Source of the DNA: Phymatolithon calcareum
Lineage: Eukaryota; Rhodophyta; Florideophyceae; Hapalidiales
Assembly: GCA_977006965.1 (NCBI GenBank)
Contig: OZ345385.1
Span: 124,001-188,000 of the forward strand
Direction of reading: 5' to 3'
Length of the DNA stretch: 64,000 nt
The notes below the pieces were generated by a model. That model ran no database searches. It worked only from the letters and a program-made list of their open reading frames with translations, and was not told where the DNA came from. Both the position numbers and the translations under genes were made by a program. This document shows positions 18,473 through 30,189 of the stretch, one piece after another (the stretch's first letter is position 1; each line of letters opens with the position of its first letter).

Positions 18473-19812
18473 ATGGATGGATTTCTGTTTTATTGAAGCT
18501 TAGTCAATTATCATTGCACCTGAGAGATTTTTCGTTGCGCTACCATCCTTCGCTTACGTTTTAATTTTGATTTCGGACGTTTTCTTTGGACGGTATCAAC
18601 TGCAATTTCCAGCATCTCTTTTTGAATACCGGAAAGTCGTTGCCTGGGCATTAAGTTTGAGATAACTGTGAGAGCTTCATCGAGTTGTAATCTTCGTTTC
18701 TTGCTTGTTCTTGCCAGGGATATGGGACGCGGTGAAATAACCACTGCGTGCAAAGAAGCCTGTGCTTCGCTTTCTAGAGGGTGAGTAATGGTGGTAGTTC
18801 GCTCTTGATGGGCTGAGGAGGGCGCCGGCCCTCCCGTCCTGTGGCTTTCGAAGGGAGATATGCTTCCCATTCTTCTTTTGCGTTCTTCAGCGTTCTTGCG
18901 TTTACGCTTTTCGTAGCGTCTAGGGTCGAAAATTCTCTGCTGTTATGAACTTGGAGCTCAAATGCGCTTGGCGTATTTGAATGGATTCCAGGCGGCATAT
19001 TCCTCGAAAGCGGGCCTGCATATTCTTGCACCAGGTTCCGAACATTCTAGAGAACAGGTTACTCTCTAGGGCGTCCTGTGCGCGAAGGATGTTACGCGTC
19101 AGATCTGCGAACGGGAGAAGATACTGTGTCATTGGACGTACGAGCGCCTTATATAGTCTTAAGCATGTCGAGGGTGCGAACCCTTTCCCGTGGAGTCCGA
19201 TGCTTCCTAGAACCATCAGTCGATTCTGTGCAGCATCTATTCTGGAAAGCGTAGACGTTTCTGTTACGCCGTTCGAAGATACGGAGATGCCCAGGTATGT
19301 AGTTTCGGACACAGTCTCGATTTCTTTTCTTGCAAGAACGAATTTGAAGCTTTCGTTTGCACCATTGGGAGTTATGACGCAACTCTTGCCGACATTTGTA
19401 TCTCGGTAGAGGCGGCCCAGTCCGAGGCGATGTCCAGGAGCAATTGAAGCCCTATTGGGGAAAAAGCGCGTAGTATGACGCTATCCGTGAGAAACGTGGC
19501 TGGGCTTTTAGAATAATGAAACAGAATTGTTGACAAGCTCTCAGCAAGAACGTCCATGAAGATGTTATATAGCGCCAGTGATAGTGGTGATCCTTGTGGG
19601 ACCCCTTTGTTGATTACAAACCGATTATTTCGGTCGTCCGTAGGAGTATAGATCATGCTAGGTTGGAGAAAGTACATAACCCATGAGACCAGTGTTGCAG
19701 GAAGCCTCTTCTTGAGTAGTCAAGATAGAACGTGTCTTGGCATGGAGTCGAAAGCCTTCGAAAGGTCGAGAACGGCAATGTTCCTGTGACCATTTTTGAT
19801 TGCCGCAATGGT
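18473..19812 (-). mobile_element. 5'-truncated LINE with reverse-transcriptase remnant and 14-bp target duplication
   Basis: The 14-mer tatgatagggatgg flanks it at 18459-18472 and 19813-19826. The 3' end on the minus strand finishes in a CCAT repeat. Read on minus, it starts in the RT core (IAVLDLSKAFDSMPR, motif A with catalytic Asp), continues with VPQGSPLSLALYNIFMD, and reaches a degraded motif C (FLTD in place of FADD). The C-terminal half includes LRLYKALVRPMTQYLLPFAD and a basic end. Stops and frameshifts near 19370, 19315 and 18900 make it a fossil. Confidence 0.9.
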
Positions 19813-19913
19813 TATGATAGGGATGGGTGTATTACATTCAGGGGATTTTAGTGAGAAAACTGTGGTTGCCGAACTCGCCTTCTTTGCTGATGATCAACTA
19901 AACTAAGCAGTAA

Positions 19914-20735
19914 GTGGGGGATAAATGTTGATTTATTTCCAAAGCTCCCAAAGTCTCAAATTTAGTAACAGGGCATCTTCTCGCTGTTTTCCATACTCAT
20001 ATCTCTACTATCCTTCTAATATCTCCTTAATCCGAATTTCTCTCCCTGTGAGGGCCCGAGTACGTCTTTTGCATTCATATTACGTTTCTTGGTCCATCTT
20101 CATAGACCGTAGTATACGTTGCAACACGATAAGCTCCACCACAGCACCAGTCTCAAAGTACTTCGCCAGAAAGGATTTTCTCCACAAAGGAACTCTGTTG
20201 AAAATGACACTCAGGCATCTCAACCGCGCAGTTCTGTCCCTTATATATAGCACTCCTGGTAGGTCGTTCGGTACGCCGATCGAGATTTTAACTGTTCGGC
20301 CCTCTTCTTCCAACAACCAGACTTTGACTGTTGCTTGTAGGCGTCGCTTTTTTAACACCATACCTTCTTCCGCATGTTTTCAGAGCTTCTTTAAGGTGCT
20401 CCTCTTCCCCGAGATACCCAATGTCCTTTGATACGTCTTCCGGATCATCTTCTCTTCCCTGGTGTTCTTCTGAAAGCTCCAGAAACTTCCTCCGTCATAT
20501 CAAGCTTAAGGCGAACCTCTTAGCCTGGTGCATTCTCCTCATCTGTGGGCTGGCGAGACGGCAGAGCACTCGCATCCTCTCCCTTCGATACTCGGCATAT
20601 TTTCCAAAAACGTATCTAATGAAAAGACCTTCTGCTTCTTCAATTGCCGATAGTAGTCGTTTCGTGATCGGGGTCAGGTGAATGGCATACTCCCATTTGG
20701 GGAAAATCAACGACTCGAAAATCCTGATGCACGTG
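19914..20735 (-). mobile_element. LINE fragment, RT C-terminal part (ggggata-tail family)
   Basis: The minus frame at 20495-20710 reads FPKWEYAIHLTPITKRLLSA then EGLFIRYVFGKYAEYRRERM. This aligns with the WEYALHLSPWTAKVASEVRK segment C-terminal to the RT in the intact LINE at 36221-39193. The frame at 20080-20361 is the next piece. The 3' end at 19914 carries the ggggata...AAAGCTCCCAAAGTCTC tail. No clear target duplication was found. Confidence 0.7.
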
Positions 20736-20780
20736 GCTGGTTAGAGTCTAAGGGGTAAGTAGTGAAGCAGCTGACAAGCG

Positions 20781-21125
20781 TTGAACGCGTGCATACCGAA
20801 TTTGAGCATAATGTCGAACTTTATGATCCGACACAAAAAGTACTCGGATATCCTCCTTGCATATGACGACAGAGACAAACATGCCTATACTTCGAGTCCT
20901 ACAGCCGCGAAACAGAGTGTGGTTCTCTTCGATGAGGATGGAGATATCCTCAACATGTACAGAACCATCCCTAACAATGTCGAGGGCGCAGGGAAATTAC
21001 TGATGAACGGTAATGAGACTGTGCTGGAACTTCCGCTAACTACCCAAGCTGTCGGTTCCTCACACGACGCGGAATCCTTTGCCGCCGTTCATGTTCTTCA
21101 AGAAGTGGCAAAACGCCGATTTTGA
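20781..21125 (+). CDS. Open frame of 114 codons, unrecognised
   Basis: The frame is acidic and has protein-like composition (ILLAYDDRDKHAYTSSPT, VVLFDEDGDILNMYRTIP, ESFAAVHVLQEVAKRRF) with several Met candidates at its start. It is flanked by LINE debris, so it may be a fragment of a larger gene. I have no family for it. Confidence 0.3.
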   Translation: MNACIPNLSIMSNFMIRHKKYSDILLAYDDRDKHAYTSSPTAAKQSVVLFDEDGDILNMYRTIPNNVEGAGKLLMNGNETVLELPLTTQAVGSSHDAESFAAVHVLQEVAKRRF

Positions 21126-21683
21126 GCCTCGAAGCACTATACGTTGCATGACCATGGTTGTTCCAAAGATGCACGTGCAGAGGTTTTTGCAGCACAGATT
21201 ATTCAATAATTGAGTAAAGGTCTGTGCAATTAGTTCCAATGAGATCGTGATTTGACTTATAGATACGCTATGCCTATACAGCAAGAATACTACCCTGTCC
21301 CGTCCGCCGTAGTATTTCGCATTGCAAAGGCTGCTTGACTTGTTGACGCAATGCTGCTATTGTGACCGAAATTTTAAAAGATCTCTCCTACGCGCTAACT
21401 TCTTGGCAGGGTGGTCATATCTTTCCAAAAGTGCACGTGTTGCCTTATGCAGAATGCAGTCCGATTCTATGCTTTGTTGGTTGTGGATAAACTAGAACGC
21501 CGATCTCCCTGACCTTTATGCATTGTGGCCGTCCACGTGGACTCGCGTAACGTGGAACCAACGCATTTGCGTCCGGTGGAATCGACAATGACAAGCGGAA
21601 AGTTGAGAAGAAGAGTGCTTACAATTAGCTAGCAGGTTAACGTCCTGTTGTAATCTAAGCAGAGGTAATAATTTGGCTAAATT

Positions 21684-21737
21684 ATGGGGCTATCGAGCAG
21701 TGCTTCTATTAACAGAAGTACTGCTTGCTAGCCCCAT
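21684..21737. repeat. Hairpin, 24-bp arms
   Basis: atggggctatcgagcag + tgcttct (21684-21707) pairs with agaagtactgct + tgctagccccat (21714-21737), with three or four mismatches, across a loop of six bases. Confidence 0.85.
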
Positions 21738-21981
21738 GGGGAATAAAGCATTCATTTAATTTTCTTCGACACAGTTTGGAATTGTTGCTCTGTCTCTTCA
21801 GGCACATCACTAGCCCTACTTGTTACGTCCTCTTTAGAATATCTGCGCCTCTTCTCTGATCAGAAAATGAGAAACAACTGAATATACAGTACTATACCAA
21901 AGACTGTGACTTTTTACGATATCTTCTAGGACCAGATCATATCTGAAGAGAGCGATGACTTTGGATCTGAAGTAAGGCTCT

Positions 21982-22135
21982 AAGGATGGATGAATGGATT
22001 TCTGTTTTCTTGAAGCTCTCTTAGTCAATTATCATTGCACCTGAGAGACTTTTCGTTGTGCTACAATCCTTCGCTTACGTTTTCATTGATTTCGGACATT
22101 TTCTTAGTACGGTATCAACTGCTATGGTTCGGAGA
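21982..22135 (-). mobile_element. 3' end of a CCAT-tailed LINE
   Basis: Begins ggatggatgaatggatttctg and matches the 3' ends at 18473 and 16748, extending through the gttttcattgatttcggaca block. Confidence 0.8.
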
Positions 22136-22629
22136 CAATAAAATTTATCTTTCGTAGTTTTTCGTTGATCCTACCCACTCATTGCTAGGTGAACAATTTT
22201 TGTATTTACTTCACTGGCACATATACCGTAGCAGTTGAACTCTCACTGAGCCGAAGTCCTACGGACAAACCATTGCACAACTCAGACAACCACCAAACTC
22301 GTCAACTTCGTTTACGTACCTGATAAATGATTTTGCCATTTACTTCGAACCAATGGAATGGGCTGCGATTCGTCGCTGTGTCGATCTTGTGCGTCCCTAT
22401 ACTCGAAAAGGCTCTTCACAGACTACATCAGTTGAGAGCCGCGCACCGATTGCTGATCTCAAAGCCAGTTCGCATCAGGCCATCCAATCTTTGAAACTGG
22501 GGGCTTCATCAAGAAGTGGACGAGCTCAACTACCGCTCCAAGATCTCAAGCATCCTGGTCGCAATTTTGTACCTCGGATTAAGCCTATACACCGAGTATG
22601 CCAGTGGTTCAGTCCCTAGAACTCACATC

Positions 22630-23532
22630 TGGCTAGCAGAATAGATGCTGCACAGAATCGACTGATGGTTCTAGGAAACATCGGACTACACGGAAATGGG
22701 TTCGCACCCTCGACATGCTTAAGACTATATAAGGCGCTCGTCCGTCCAATGACACAGTATTGTCTCCCGTTCGCAGATCTGACGCGTAACATCCTTCGCG
22801 CACGGGATGCCCTAGAGAGTAACCTGTTCTCTAGAATGTTCGGAACCTGGTGCAAGAATATGCAGGCTCGCTTTCGAGGAATATGCCGCCTGGAATCCAT
22901 TCAAATACGCCAAGCGCATTTGAGCTCCAAGTTCATAACAGCAGAGAACTTTCGAAGAAAACAAGCACTTGAGCTTCCAAGGGTACAACACGACTGGCAA
23001 TACTGAACGTGACAAACGATATGCTTCACAAAGCTCTTCTCTGTACCTCTACAGAGGAATTGGCACGCACCCTAGACGCTACCACAAGCGTAAACGCAAG
23101 AGCGCTGAAGAACGCAAGAGAAGAATGGGAAGCGTGTCTCCCTTCGAAAGCCACAGGACGGGAGGGCCGGCGCCCTCCTTAGCCCATCAAGAACGAACTA
23201 CCACCATTCCTCACCCTCAAAAAAGCGAAGCACAGGCTTCTTTGCACGCAGTGGTTATTTCACCGCTTCCCATATCCCTGGAAAGAACAAGCAAGAAAGG
23301 AAGATTCCGAACTCGATGAAGCTCTCACAGTTATCTCAGACTTAATGCCCAGGCAACGACTTTCCGATACTCAAAAAGAGATGCTGGAAATTGCAGTTGA
23401 TATCGTCCAAAGAAAATGACCGAAATCAAAATGAAAACGTAGGCGAAGGATTGTAGCGCAACGAAAAGTCTCTCAGGTGCAATGATAAATGACTAAGGGA
23501 GCTTCAATAAAACAGAAATCCATCCATCCAAT
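22630..23532 (+). mobile_element. 5'-truncated LINE, CCAT-tailed family, plus orientation
   Basis: Collinear and highly similar to the reverse complement of 18473-19250. It encodes GFAPSTCLRLYKALVRPMTQ, then FADLTRNILRARDALESNLF and SRMFGTWCKNMQARFRGICR in one frame (22665-23006), then the basic C-terminus with shifts. It ends ccatccatcca. Confidence 0.85.
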
Positions 23533-23718
23533 AACCTTTTAACCCTCAACTTCAAAATCCACACTTTTTCAAATAATCAACAAAGTAGAAACGCCTAGCG
23601 AGAATCAACGCACATGCACTCGCGGGAGCGAGAAGGTGGAATACGGACTCCGGAAGAGGGCACTGGCGCAAAAAACGCACGGCAAAAAACAAATGCTAAC
23701 CTCCATCTCAATTGCAAT

Positions 23719-25578
23719 CTACGTGGGCAAATAGTAAATATACAATGCAGGACCAGCCGCCACAGCCGCGAGAGGTTCAGCACTAGCCGCGTCCAAGCGT
23801 TTGATGCACCTGCTAGGATCGCACAAACGCGCCGCCGATATCCGATCCCCCACACGGATGGTGGTTGGCGAAATGCCATTCGAATACAATTGGGCCGGAC
23901 ATGAAAGTCCAGACACGAAGTCCACCGTCGCCTCAACCGCAGTTCCGACACCGTCGAACGCCGAATACGACTGGAACAAAGAATTATAACTACCTGTCAG
24001 CAGCGACCCTCCATCGTGCGAGAAGGCGCATTGGAACTTGTCGAACAGGCAATTGTTCTCGTACAAGTCCCCTAGCCTTGGACGCAGATATTCGTGTACG
24101 GGTACAATGAGAAGTGGCTCACGCTCCATGTTGACATCCCATAATCGAAGATTCATATAATCACGAGTTAGTATATATCGACCGTCGAATGAGAATTTGC
24201 AATCTGATACCGACGAGACGATCTCCGAGAAGAATGACGACCGAGCTGCCCGAGCATGCGGTTCTTCGAAAACTTTCGACGAGTTATCGCACAATGCGTT
24301 CTGTCGCAAGTCGCACAGTTTTATAGTGCCAAGCGAGTTTGAATGCATAAAGATGTGACAGTGCTCCGGATGAAATTCCGCACACGTAATAACCTCTGTC
24401 AAATCCTCCATCTTCCTTGGCTTCATATTAACAATGTTGAAACCATTGCCCTGTCCAATGTGCAGGTTCCAAACATTGACACGCAAGTCATCCGCAGAGA
24501 GAAAAGTTTCCTCGTCTGAACTCAACGACACCGAGTTAATGTGATATGCGTGAGTGTTGGAGAACACTCTTCGTGGTGCCGCTGAAATGACTTTGTTACG
24601 CGTTGAAACCTTGGGTATTGCCAAACCGGATGCATCCATTCCTTTGTACTTTGATCGCAATTCATGGAATGATGGCATGATAATGGAAGGTTTCTTCGGC
24701 TGAGATTGAGAAAATTGTGGGGAAGCAATAGACATAATTGGCACTGGTTCACGCCTGTTGCTGCGATCATCCAGATACTGCTGGATAGAGGGTGGCATAC
24801 ATTTCCCAAACCCCCACGGGCTATTGGCGCTGCAGGTAGCACTGCTTGTAGTTGAAATACGCCTTGATAGCGGTTGTGTCCTCATACCGCTTGGCATCAT
24901 CGACAGTACCTCCTTGATATCTTTCTCGCACACACGCCATAATTTGATTACTTTGTCGTTTGCAGCGAGTAATCGTTGAGCCCCATTTGCTTCCCTGCAC
25001 CACCGGATTTCATTAATCATCTCCTCGATTTCCATACTCTTCAAGTAGTCAAACTCGAGTTCATGGCTTTGAAACTGCGTCCAAAACTGGAATTCGGGTG
25101 GTTCCCTACCGGTGCAAGCGGCTCCACTATGCCCATAGGCATCTTGTTCCATAAAATCATCGTCGCGTTTGCCAGGGTGTAAGTTCAAATGAGTACCCGT
25201 CCGTCGTCTTCGTCTGCTACTGGAGCCGGAATCGACACGCCTAAGAATGACAATACGACCGCCTTTGTCGCCGGTTGCCACCATATCAGCTGCCGGGTTG
25301 AATCGAACGGACGAAATCATGTCTGCATCATAAAAGTCAAAATGATTAGCGAGGTCTCCAGCACGTTCGCCAAAGGCTTGGGCAAATGCATATCGCGCCG
25401 GGTGCGCATGTTCGGAGCGACGGTCGCCCGAGGAAGAGGACCCTATTGAACGTCGGGCATCCAAGGCATCATCGTAGAGAGAGTTTTCGGACGAGGACGA
25501 TGGCCTCGAACGCCCCATGCACTTTTCCAAAACTTCCCTAGGGTTGCGCAGAGCGCAGGGGTTCCCGGCGCGCTGCAC
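23719..25578 (-). CDS. PP2A regulatory subunit B, B55/PR55 type
   Basis: B55 subunits are WD40 propellers that choose substrates for the PP2A core enzyme. Diagnostic stretches here are MVATGDKGGRIVILRR, FQSHELEFDYLKSMEIEEMI followed by NEIRW, HAYHINSVSLSSDEETFLSA followed by DDLRVNVW, EVITCAEFHPEHC, FFSEIVSSVSDCKFSFDGRY, and VHEYLRPRLGDLYENNCLFD. At 619 codons it exceeds the ~450 usual for the family. The surplus is a Ser/Arg-rich N-terminal extension of about 80 residues, a polar insert after the first blade (Ser/Arg run), and about 90 residues between the 'KLWRV' and 'VFSNTHAYHIN' blades. The start could be the Met at residue 1 or the later Met before GRSRPSSSS. The frame is intact and intron-free. 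It is the best-preserved host gene in the window. Confidence 0.95.
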   Translation of the reverse strand: MQRAGNPCALRNPREVLEKCMGRSRPSSSSENSLYDDALDARRSIGSSSSGDRRSEHAHPARYAFAQAFGERAGDLANHFDFYDADMISSVRFNPAADMVATGDKGGRIVILRRVDSGSSSRRRRRTGTHLNLHPGKRDDDFMEQDAYGHSGAACTGREPPEFQFWTQFQSHELEFDYLKSMEIEEMINEIRWCREANGAQRLLAANDKVIKLWRVCEKDIKEVLSMMPSGMRTQPLSRRISTTSSATCSANSPWGFGKCMPPSIQQYLDDRSNRREPVPIMSIASPQFSQSQPKKPSIIMPSFHELRSKYKGMDASGLAIPKVSTRNKVISAAPRRVFSNTHAYHINSVSLSSDEETFLSADDLRVNVWNLHIGQGNGFNIVNMKPRKMEDLTEVITCAEFHPEHCHIFMHSNSLGTIKLCDLRQNALCDNSSKVFEEPHARAARSSFFSEIVSSVSDCKFSFDGRYILTRDYMNLRLWDVNMEREPLLIVPVHEYLRPRLGDLYENNCLFDKFQCAFSHDGGSLLTGSYNSLFQSYSAFDGVGTAVEATVDFVSGLSCPAQLYSNGISPTTIRVGDRISAARLCDPSRCIKRLDAASAEPLAAVAAGPALYIYYLPT

Positions 25579-25934
25579 GTGCTATCCCTTTCCGTGCCCT
25601 TGCGTAACGAGGTTAAATTGTTGCACCGTCTTGGAAGCTGGATTCCGCAAAAAGCTGAAACGTCTGCGGCGTCCGGGATGGCGCAATATTGTGGGTTGAC
25701 GGCGACGGGGAAGGTGCACGGTGTGAGAATAAGACGATATCTGTAGTTGAGATACGGAAGTGGGGCCCTTCGCTGGACGGACGAGCGCGTTCTGAACTAC
25801 CCTTCGGAGGCGCAGTTTCTAGTAGCAAACGGGCGATGCAAGTGCAGACCGCAGCGCTCTCGAAGCGCGCACTATGACAAAGGTTGGAGGACGCGTGTCG
25901 TGTACAAAGTGGCGAGCGGCAAAAACAAGGACCA

Positions 25935-27320
25935 ATGAAAACTTTGACGAAGTGAATCTGGGCCACGAGATATAGGATTGACCATGGCGCTTATGTATCT
26001 GCCCTCGCTGATAGCCCGGTTATAGAGCTGTTCGGCACGAGGCGGGTCTGCGGGAACGCCTTCGCTACCGTCATGCAACATCCATCCCAGATTCTTCATC
26101 GCTTCAACACTTTCGCCTTCTTCGATTGCTTGCTCGTATAGTTGAGCTGCACGAGGAGGGTCTGCCGAAACTCCCTCTGCTCCATATTCTAACAGGAATC
26201 CAAGATTGACCATTGCGTTTATATGTCTGCCCTCGTTGATAGCCCTGTTATAGAGCTGTGCAGCACGAGGCGGGTCTGCGGGAAGGCCTTCGCGACCTTT
26301 AAGCAACATCCATCCCAGATTCTTCATGGCCTGAACGTTTTCGCCTTCCTCAATTGCTTGCATGTATAGTTGAGCTGCACGATGAGCGTTTGCTGGAATA
26401 CCGTCAGCGCCTTCTTCCAACATGAGACCTAAATTGACCATGGCTAATATATGTCTACCCTCGTTGATAGCACGGGTATGCAGCTCCATGGCGCGAACTG
26501 GATCTGCCGGAACGTCGTCTCACCGTTATTCAACATAAGCCCAAGTCTGTTCATCACGGCGCGGAGAGGGCCAACAGAGACCCCCTCAGCGCCGCCTTCA
26601 AGAAGCGTTGCAAAAAAATTCATTGCATCGGTATCGCACGCATCGTCAATTGCTTGAGTATACAGCTGTACTGCGCGGGGAGCGTCAGCAGGAACGCCAT
26701 CCGCGCCGTCTTGCAGCATCAGTGCAAGATTGACCTTGGATTTTAGATAGTTTCCTTCAGATATCGCTCTGGCGTAGAGTTGGGCAGCACGCGGGGGATC
26801 TGCCAAAACGCCGTCTCGGCCGTTCTGCAATATTACTCCTAGGTTGTGCATCGCATCGACGTCTCCGAACTCGCCAATTGCTCTGGAATACAGCTCCACT
26901 GCGCGAATCGGATCTGCGGGTACGCCCACATCGCCATCTTCCAGAATTAGTGCCAGATTATACAGTTGCTTTGTGATCTGGAGCATCTTCCGGCACACCA
27001 TTTGCTCCAACAAGAAGCATTTTCTCAACATTGCCCATGGCACGAAGATGATTGCCCTCAGTTACCGCCCGAGTGTAGAGCTGTAGTGCACGAGGTGGAT
27101 CTGCCGGAACGCCGTCTACGCCATCCTGAATCAACCGCCCGAAGTTGTTCATTGCATTCAAGTCTGCGCCTTCCTCAACTGCTCGAGCGTACAGTCGTGG
27201 TGCTTGAGGGAGATCTGGTGGAATGCCATCTGCGCCGGTTTCCACCAAAAGACCCAACTTGACCATGGCCTTTACATGAGATCCTTCATTGATAGCCCGG
27301 GTGTACTGCCCCTTGGCTCG
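25935..27320 (-). pseudogene. Sel1-like repeat protein, about 12 repeats, frameshifted and truncated
   Basis: Three overlapping frames on the minus strand form one series of ~37-residue Sel1/TPR-like units of the type LY.RAI.EG....AM.NLG.ML..GADGVPADPPRAAQ. Sel1 repeats are alpha-alpha protein-protein scaffolds. Frame changes occur near 27000 (in the third unit) and near 26510. The 5' end is cut at ~27320, where the duplicated segment begins. The 3' end runs out of the repeat at ~25960 into unrelated sequence. Unit ends such as DGVPADPPRA are very uniform, so copies have been homogenised by tandem duplication. Confidence 0.85.
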
Positions 27321-27321
27321 A

Positions 27322-28985
27322 TGACATGAAGCGGGTTCGAACACCGTTCTCTAACGTAAATGTACGATATATATTGAATGAATGTTGACGAGTAGTACTG
27401 GAATTAAATGCAGTATCGATGAATTTCTGGATCAGTGCTTCATGTTTTCTTTGCTGTATCACGCGCTGCTGACACTCCGGATGACCTGCAGAGATTAGAA
27501 ACGAGTTATCAACCAAGAAAGTTGCCGGAACGAATTTGTTCACACGAAACGACCATTGGAGCAGTGGGTTCGACGTTCGACGCCGAAATATTCTCGGTGA
27601 TCTGAACTTTTGAGGTGATAGAACACTTGCGAATCCCATGCGTACACCACATTCGCTGGTTTGCAGACAGAAGAAGCGTCATCAATGCGCTGACCAAGCA
27701 ACGATCATGTATGGAGAGATGACAAGGTGTCGGATACTATGGGAAGGCTGATTGATGACATGATCACTTTCGAAGCAATTTGGACCCCAAGCTACTGTGG
27801 GCTCCCTGGGAACGAAAAAACGGACGACCTTGCTCGAAAAGGCATTGCGGAGTCAAGTCCCGTAACGCATCAAAATATACCCTTAACCATAGAATCTGCG
27901 AGGTCGATTGTCAATCGGCACCAGTCGACAAAGCTTAGGAGTATGCAGTTGTTACCCCCAGAGCGCAATATAAGCCACAAGTGCGCTGAAACTACTCTCA
28001 ATCAACTTGCCGCACTATGTTGCTTGCTGGTAACAGTTTTTCAAGATGTTCCCGTTTCTATGACCCTATATGCAAGACCTGCTCTGTGGGAACCAAGGAG
28101 ACCGCGGATAATCTAATCCTACGCTGTAGTGGACGGAATATATTAAGGCGCCAGACTTTTGTTAGAGTTGCCACCAAAACTGTGGAGGAAATATGCATTG
28201 AGAAACTGTTCGAAGTACTCAAGTTCGTGAACAATGAGGGGCTGTTTGAAAACATCCCAAAAATCTTAGAGGGCGTAGCGAAGAGAGCCCCCAGAAGGTG
28301 CCTAGTGCTTCTGAGGACTGAGCTGCAGTTTGGTTGGTCTACTGGTTAGCTTTTCGTTGCGAATGGAGCAGGAAAATTGGCGTTTTCTGATGAAGGTTGG
28401 CGAAGACGAATACTGTAAGCAGGACTTGGCAATGCTAAACTTTACGAGTGTGGGCTGGGCCCAAGTTGCCGAGTGGGCTGAAGCACCATTAACAGGTTTT
28501 TATGAATTGAGGCTAACAATCTTGACGGTCGCAATCTTAATCTTCTTCACTGGGTGCTGAATTAGGACCCATTTTATGCACAGTGACGTGCTTGCGAGAC
28601 CACCGATCTTCTCTTCAATTACATCCTGAGCCGTACCAATCACATTTATTGACTTGGAAATGGCTGCCTGTAGTCTACAACATTCTTCTCGAGTAAGCGC
28701 CTTCGCTTTCTTGGCATGTTTGGCTGCACCGACCCGTAGACGGGAGTCTTTTTCTTGCGGCACAGCAGGTCTGATTCTTAAGATTAGACAGCACATTTTT
28801 GTTCCTAGCTCAGCACGATGTGATTTTCAGGTAGTAGTTGCGCTACTCCTCGCACAGAAGACAAGCCCGGCTTTGCGAATCTGGCGTGAGCGAGCTGTTT
28901 TGACTTCGTCTTGTAGATTTTTTCGAGCTTTTAAATCACCCCTCAATTGAGGTGGTTAGAAACTAGACACTAGAGCCACGGTGCA
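27322..28985. repeat. Second copy of the 10985-12640 segment
   Basis: Begins directly at the broken 5' end of the Sel1 pseudogene and ends near 'ggtgcatgc'. It keeps the right palindromic end (CCCCTCAATTGAGG at 28938-28952) but lacks the left one. It probably arrived as a unit and truncated the Sel1 gene. Confidence 0.75.
27727..28350 (+). pseudogene. LINE RNase H and Cys-motif remnant, second copy
   Basis: Encodes WTPSYCGLPGNEKTDDLARK and, in a shifted frame from about 28050, CKTCSVGTKETADNLILRCS. The break between the two (near 28055) is not present at 11283-11915, so the two copies have decayed independently. Confidence 0.65.
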
Positions 28986-29189
28986 TGCATTAAATTTTCT
29001 AAGATGTCCAGAATTGGCTCTGGGAGATTAATCCGGAGGTCGTATGCTTCGGAACCTGGATTTCGATGTTCGTGATATCCGTACTAGATGAGATATACAG
29101 GAATGGTGTCTCTCACATACCAAAACTAAGTGGATTCATTAAGAAGGTACATGTCTTAGGTAAGTCGGCTCTCTTTAAGCGTGTATTCT

Positions 29190-30000
29190 ATTAGCCTCGA
29201 AATTTTCATTTGCTTTAATTAGAATTTCATAGAATCATGTCAATGGTTCGAGATACTTCATGCTCATCTATACGGGTCTATGCATTCTTCTTCATGGTTC
29301 GTGTTCCAACTGCTGGTTTTCCTTGACTGCCTACTTCTTCAATCAATTTTTCTGGGTTTCTTTGGAAATGGCCAGCAAACCATCTTGCCCAGAGAATGCT
29401 GTGCCCTGCTTCCTCTTAGCATTTTGAATTTGGAATAACGCCCAGAGAAACGCTCATGAGACTGCAAGGGAGATGCGTTTCAGCAGCTACCCTCATCTAC
29501 TCAAATCAGTACAACCCGGAAATCCCATTGCTTGGTGCGGTAGACCCTCTTCGGAACACATTATTTTCCTGGCCCAATGTTCTTCTCGCTGCTCCCATAC
29601 TCGCAATTTATAGGATTAATTTAGAAAGTACCTTGTGTCCCAACTTGAGAAGAGTCGGCACCTTTCTAATCGCATTATACTAGCATCGAGAGTTGTCAGT
29701 TGCCTTGTTTAGAATTTCATAATATCACGTCAATGGCTCGCGACACTTCATTCTCTTTGGTGAGGGTCCATGTAGGCTTCTTCAGGGTTCTGCTAAGTGT
29801 ACCAATTGCCCATGCTCCTTGGCTCCCCATTTCTTCAATCAGTGACTTAAAAATCATCATGCACAAAGAATTTTGTTTCTGCTTTCAATCATCCTCACTG
29901 CCTAATGCCGTAGACCTTTCTTGGAAAACGTCACGTTTCTTGTGCGGCGTTCTTCTTGTTTCTCCCTGCCTCGTCAGAGGCAAGGTTTATCTTGAAGGTC
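29190..30000 (-). pseudogene. Two diverged copies of an unknown coding fragment
   Basis: On the minus strand, LIEEMGSQGAWAIGTLSRTL plus KENEVSRAIDVIL (about 29700-29860) and LIEEVGSQGKPAVGTRTMKK plus DEHEVSRTIDMIL (about 29220-29370) are clearly homologous, about 490 bases apart. Neighbouring blocks such as ccgtagaccctctt/ccgtagacctttctt are also repeated. Both contain stops. An adjoining minus frame at 29974-30219 (LGKVGKEINDAGAELELETL) may be the N-terminal part. I do not recognise the family. Confidence 0.45.
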
Positions 30001-30189
30001 AACTGCTGAGATCGCTTCTCGAATGCAGTCAAGTGTTTCGAGTTCAAGCTCTGCCCCAGCATCATTGATCTCTTTTCCTACCTTGCCCAATCTTCGCTTT
30101 AACTTTGAGAGTAGGTGCTGTCGACGGAACTCCCACGGTTCTAGTTGACAAAGCTTCATTAGTCTTCTCCAATGCCGCGTTGCCCACTT

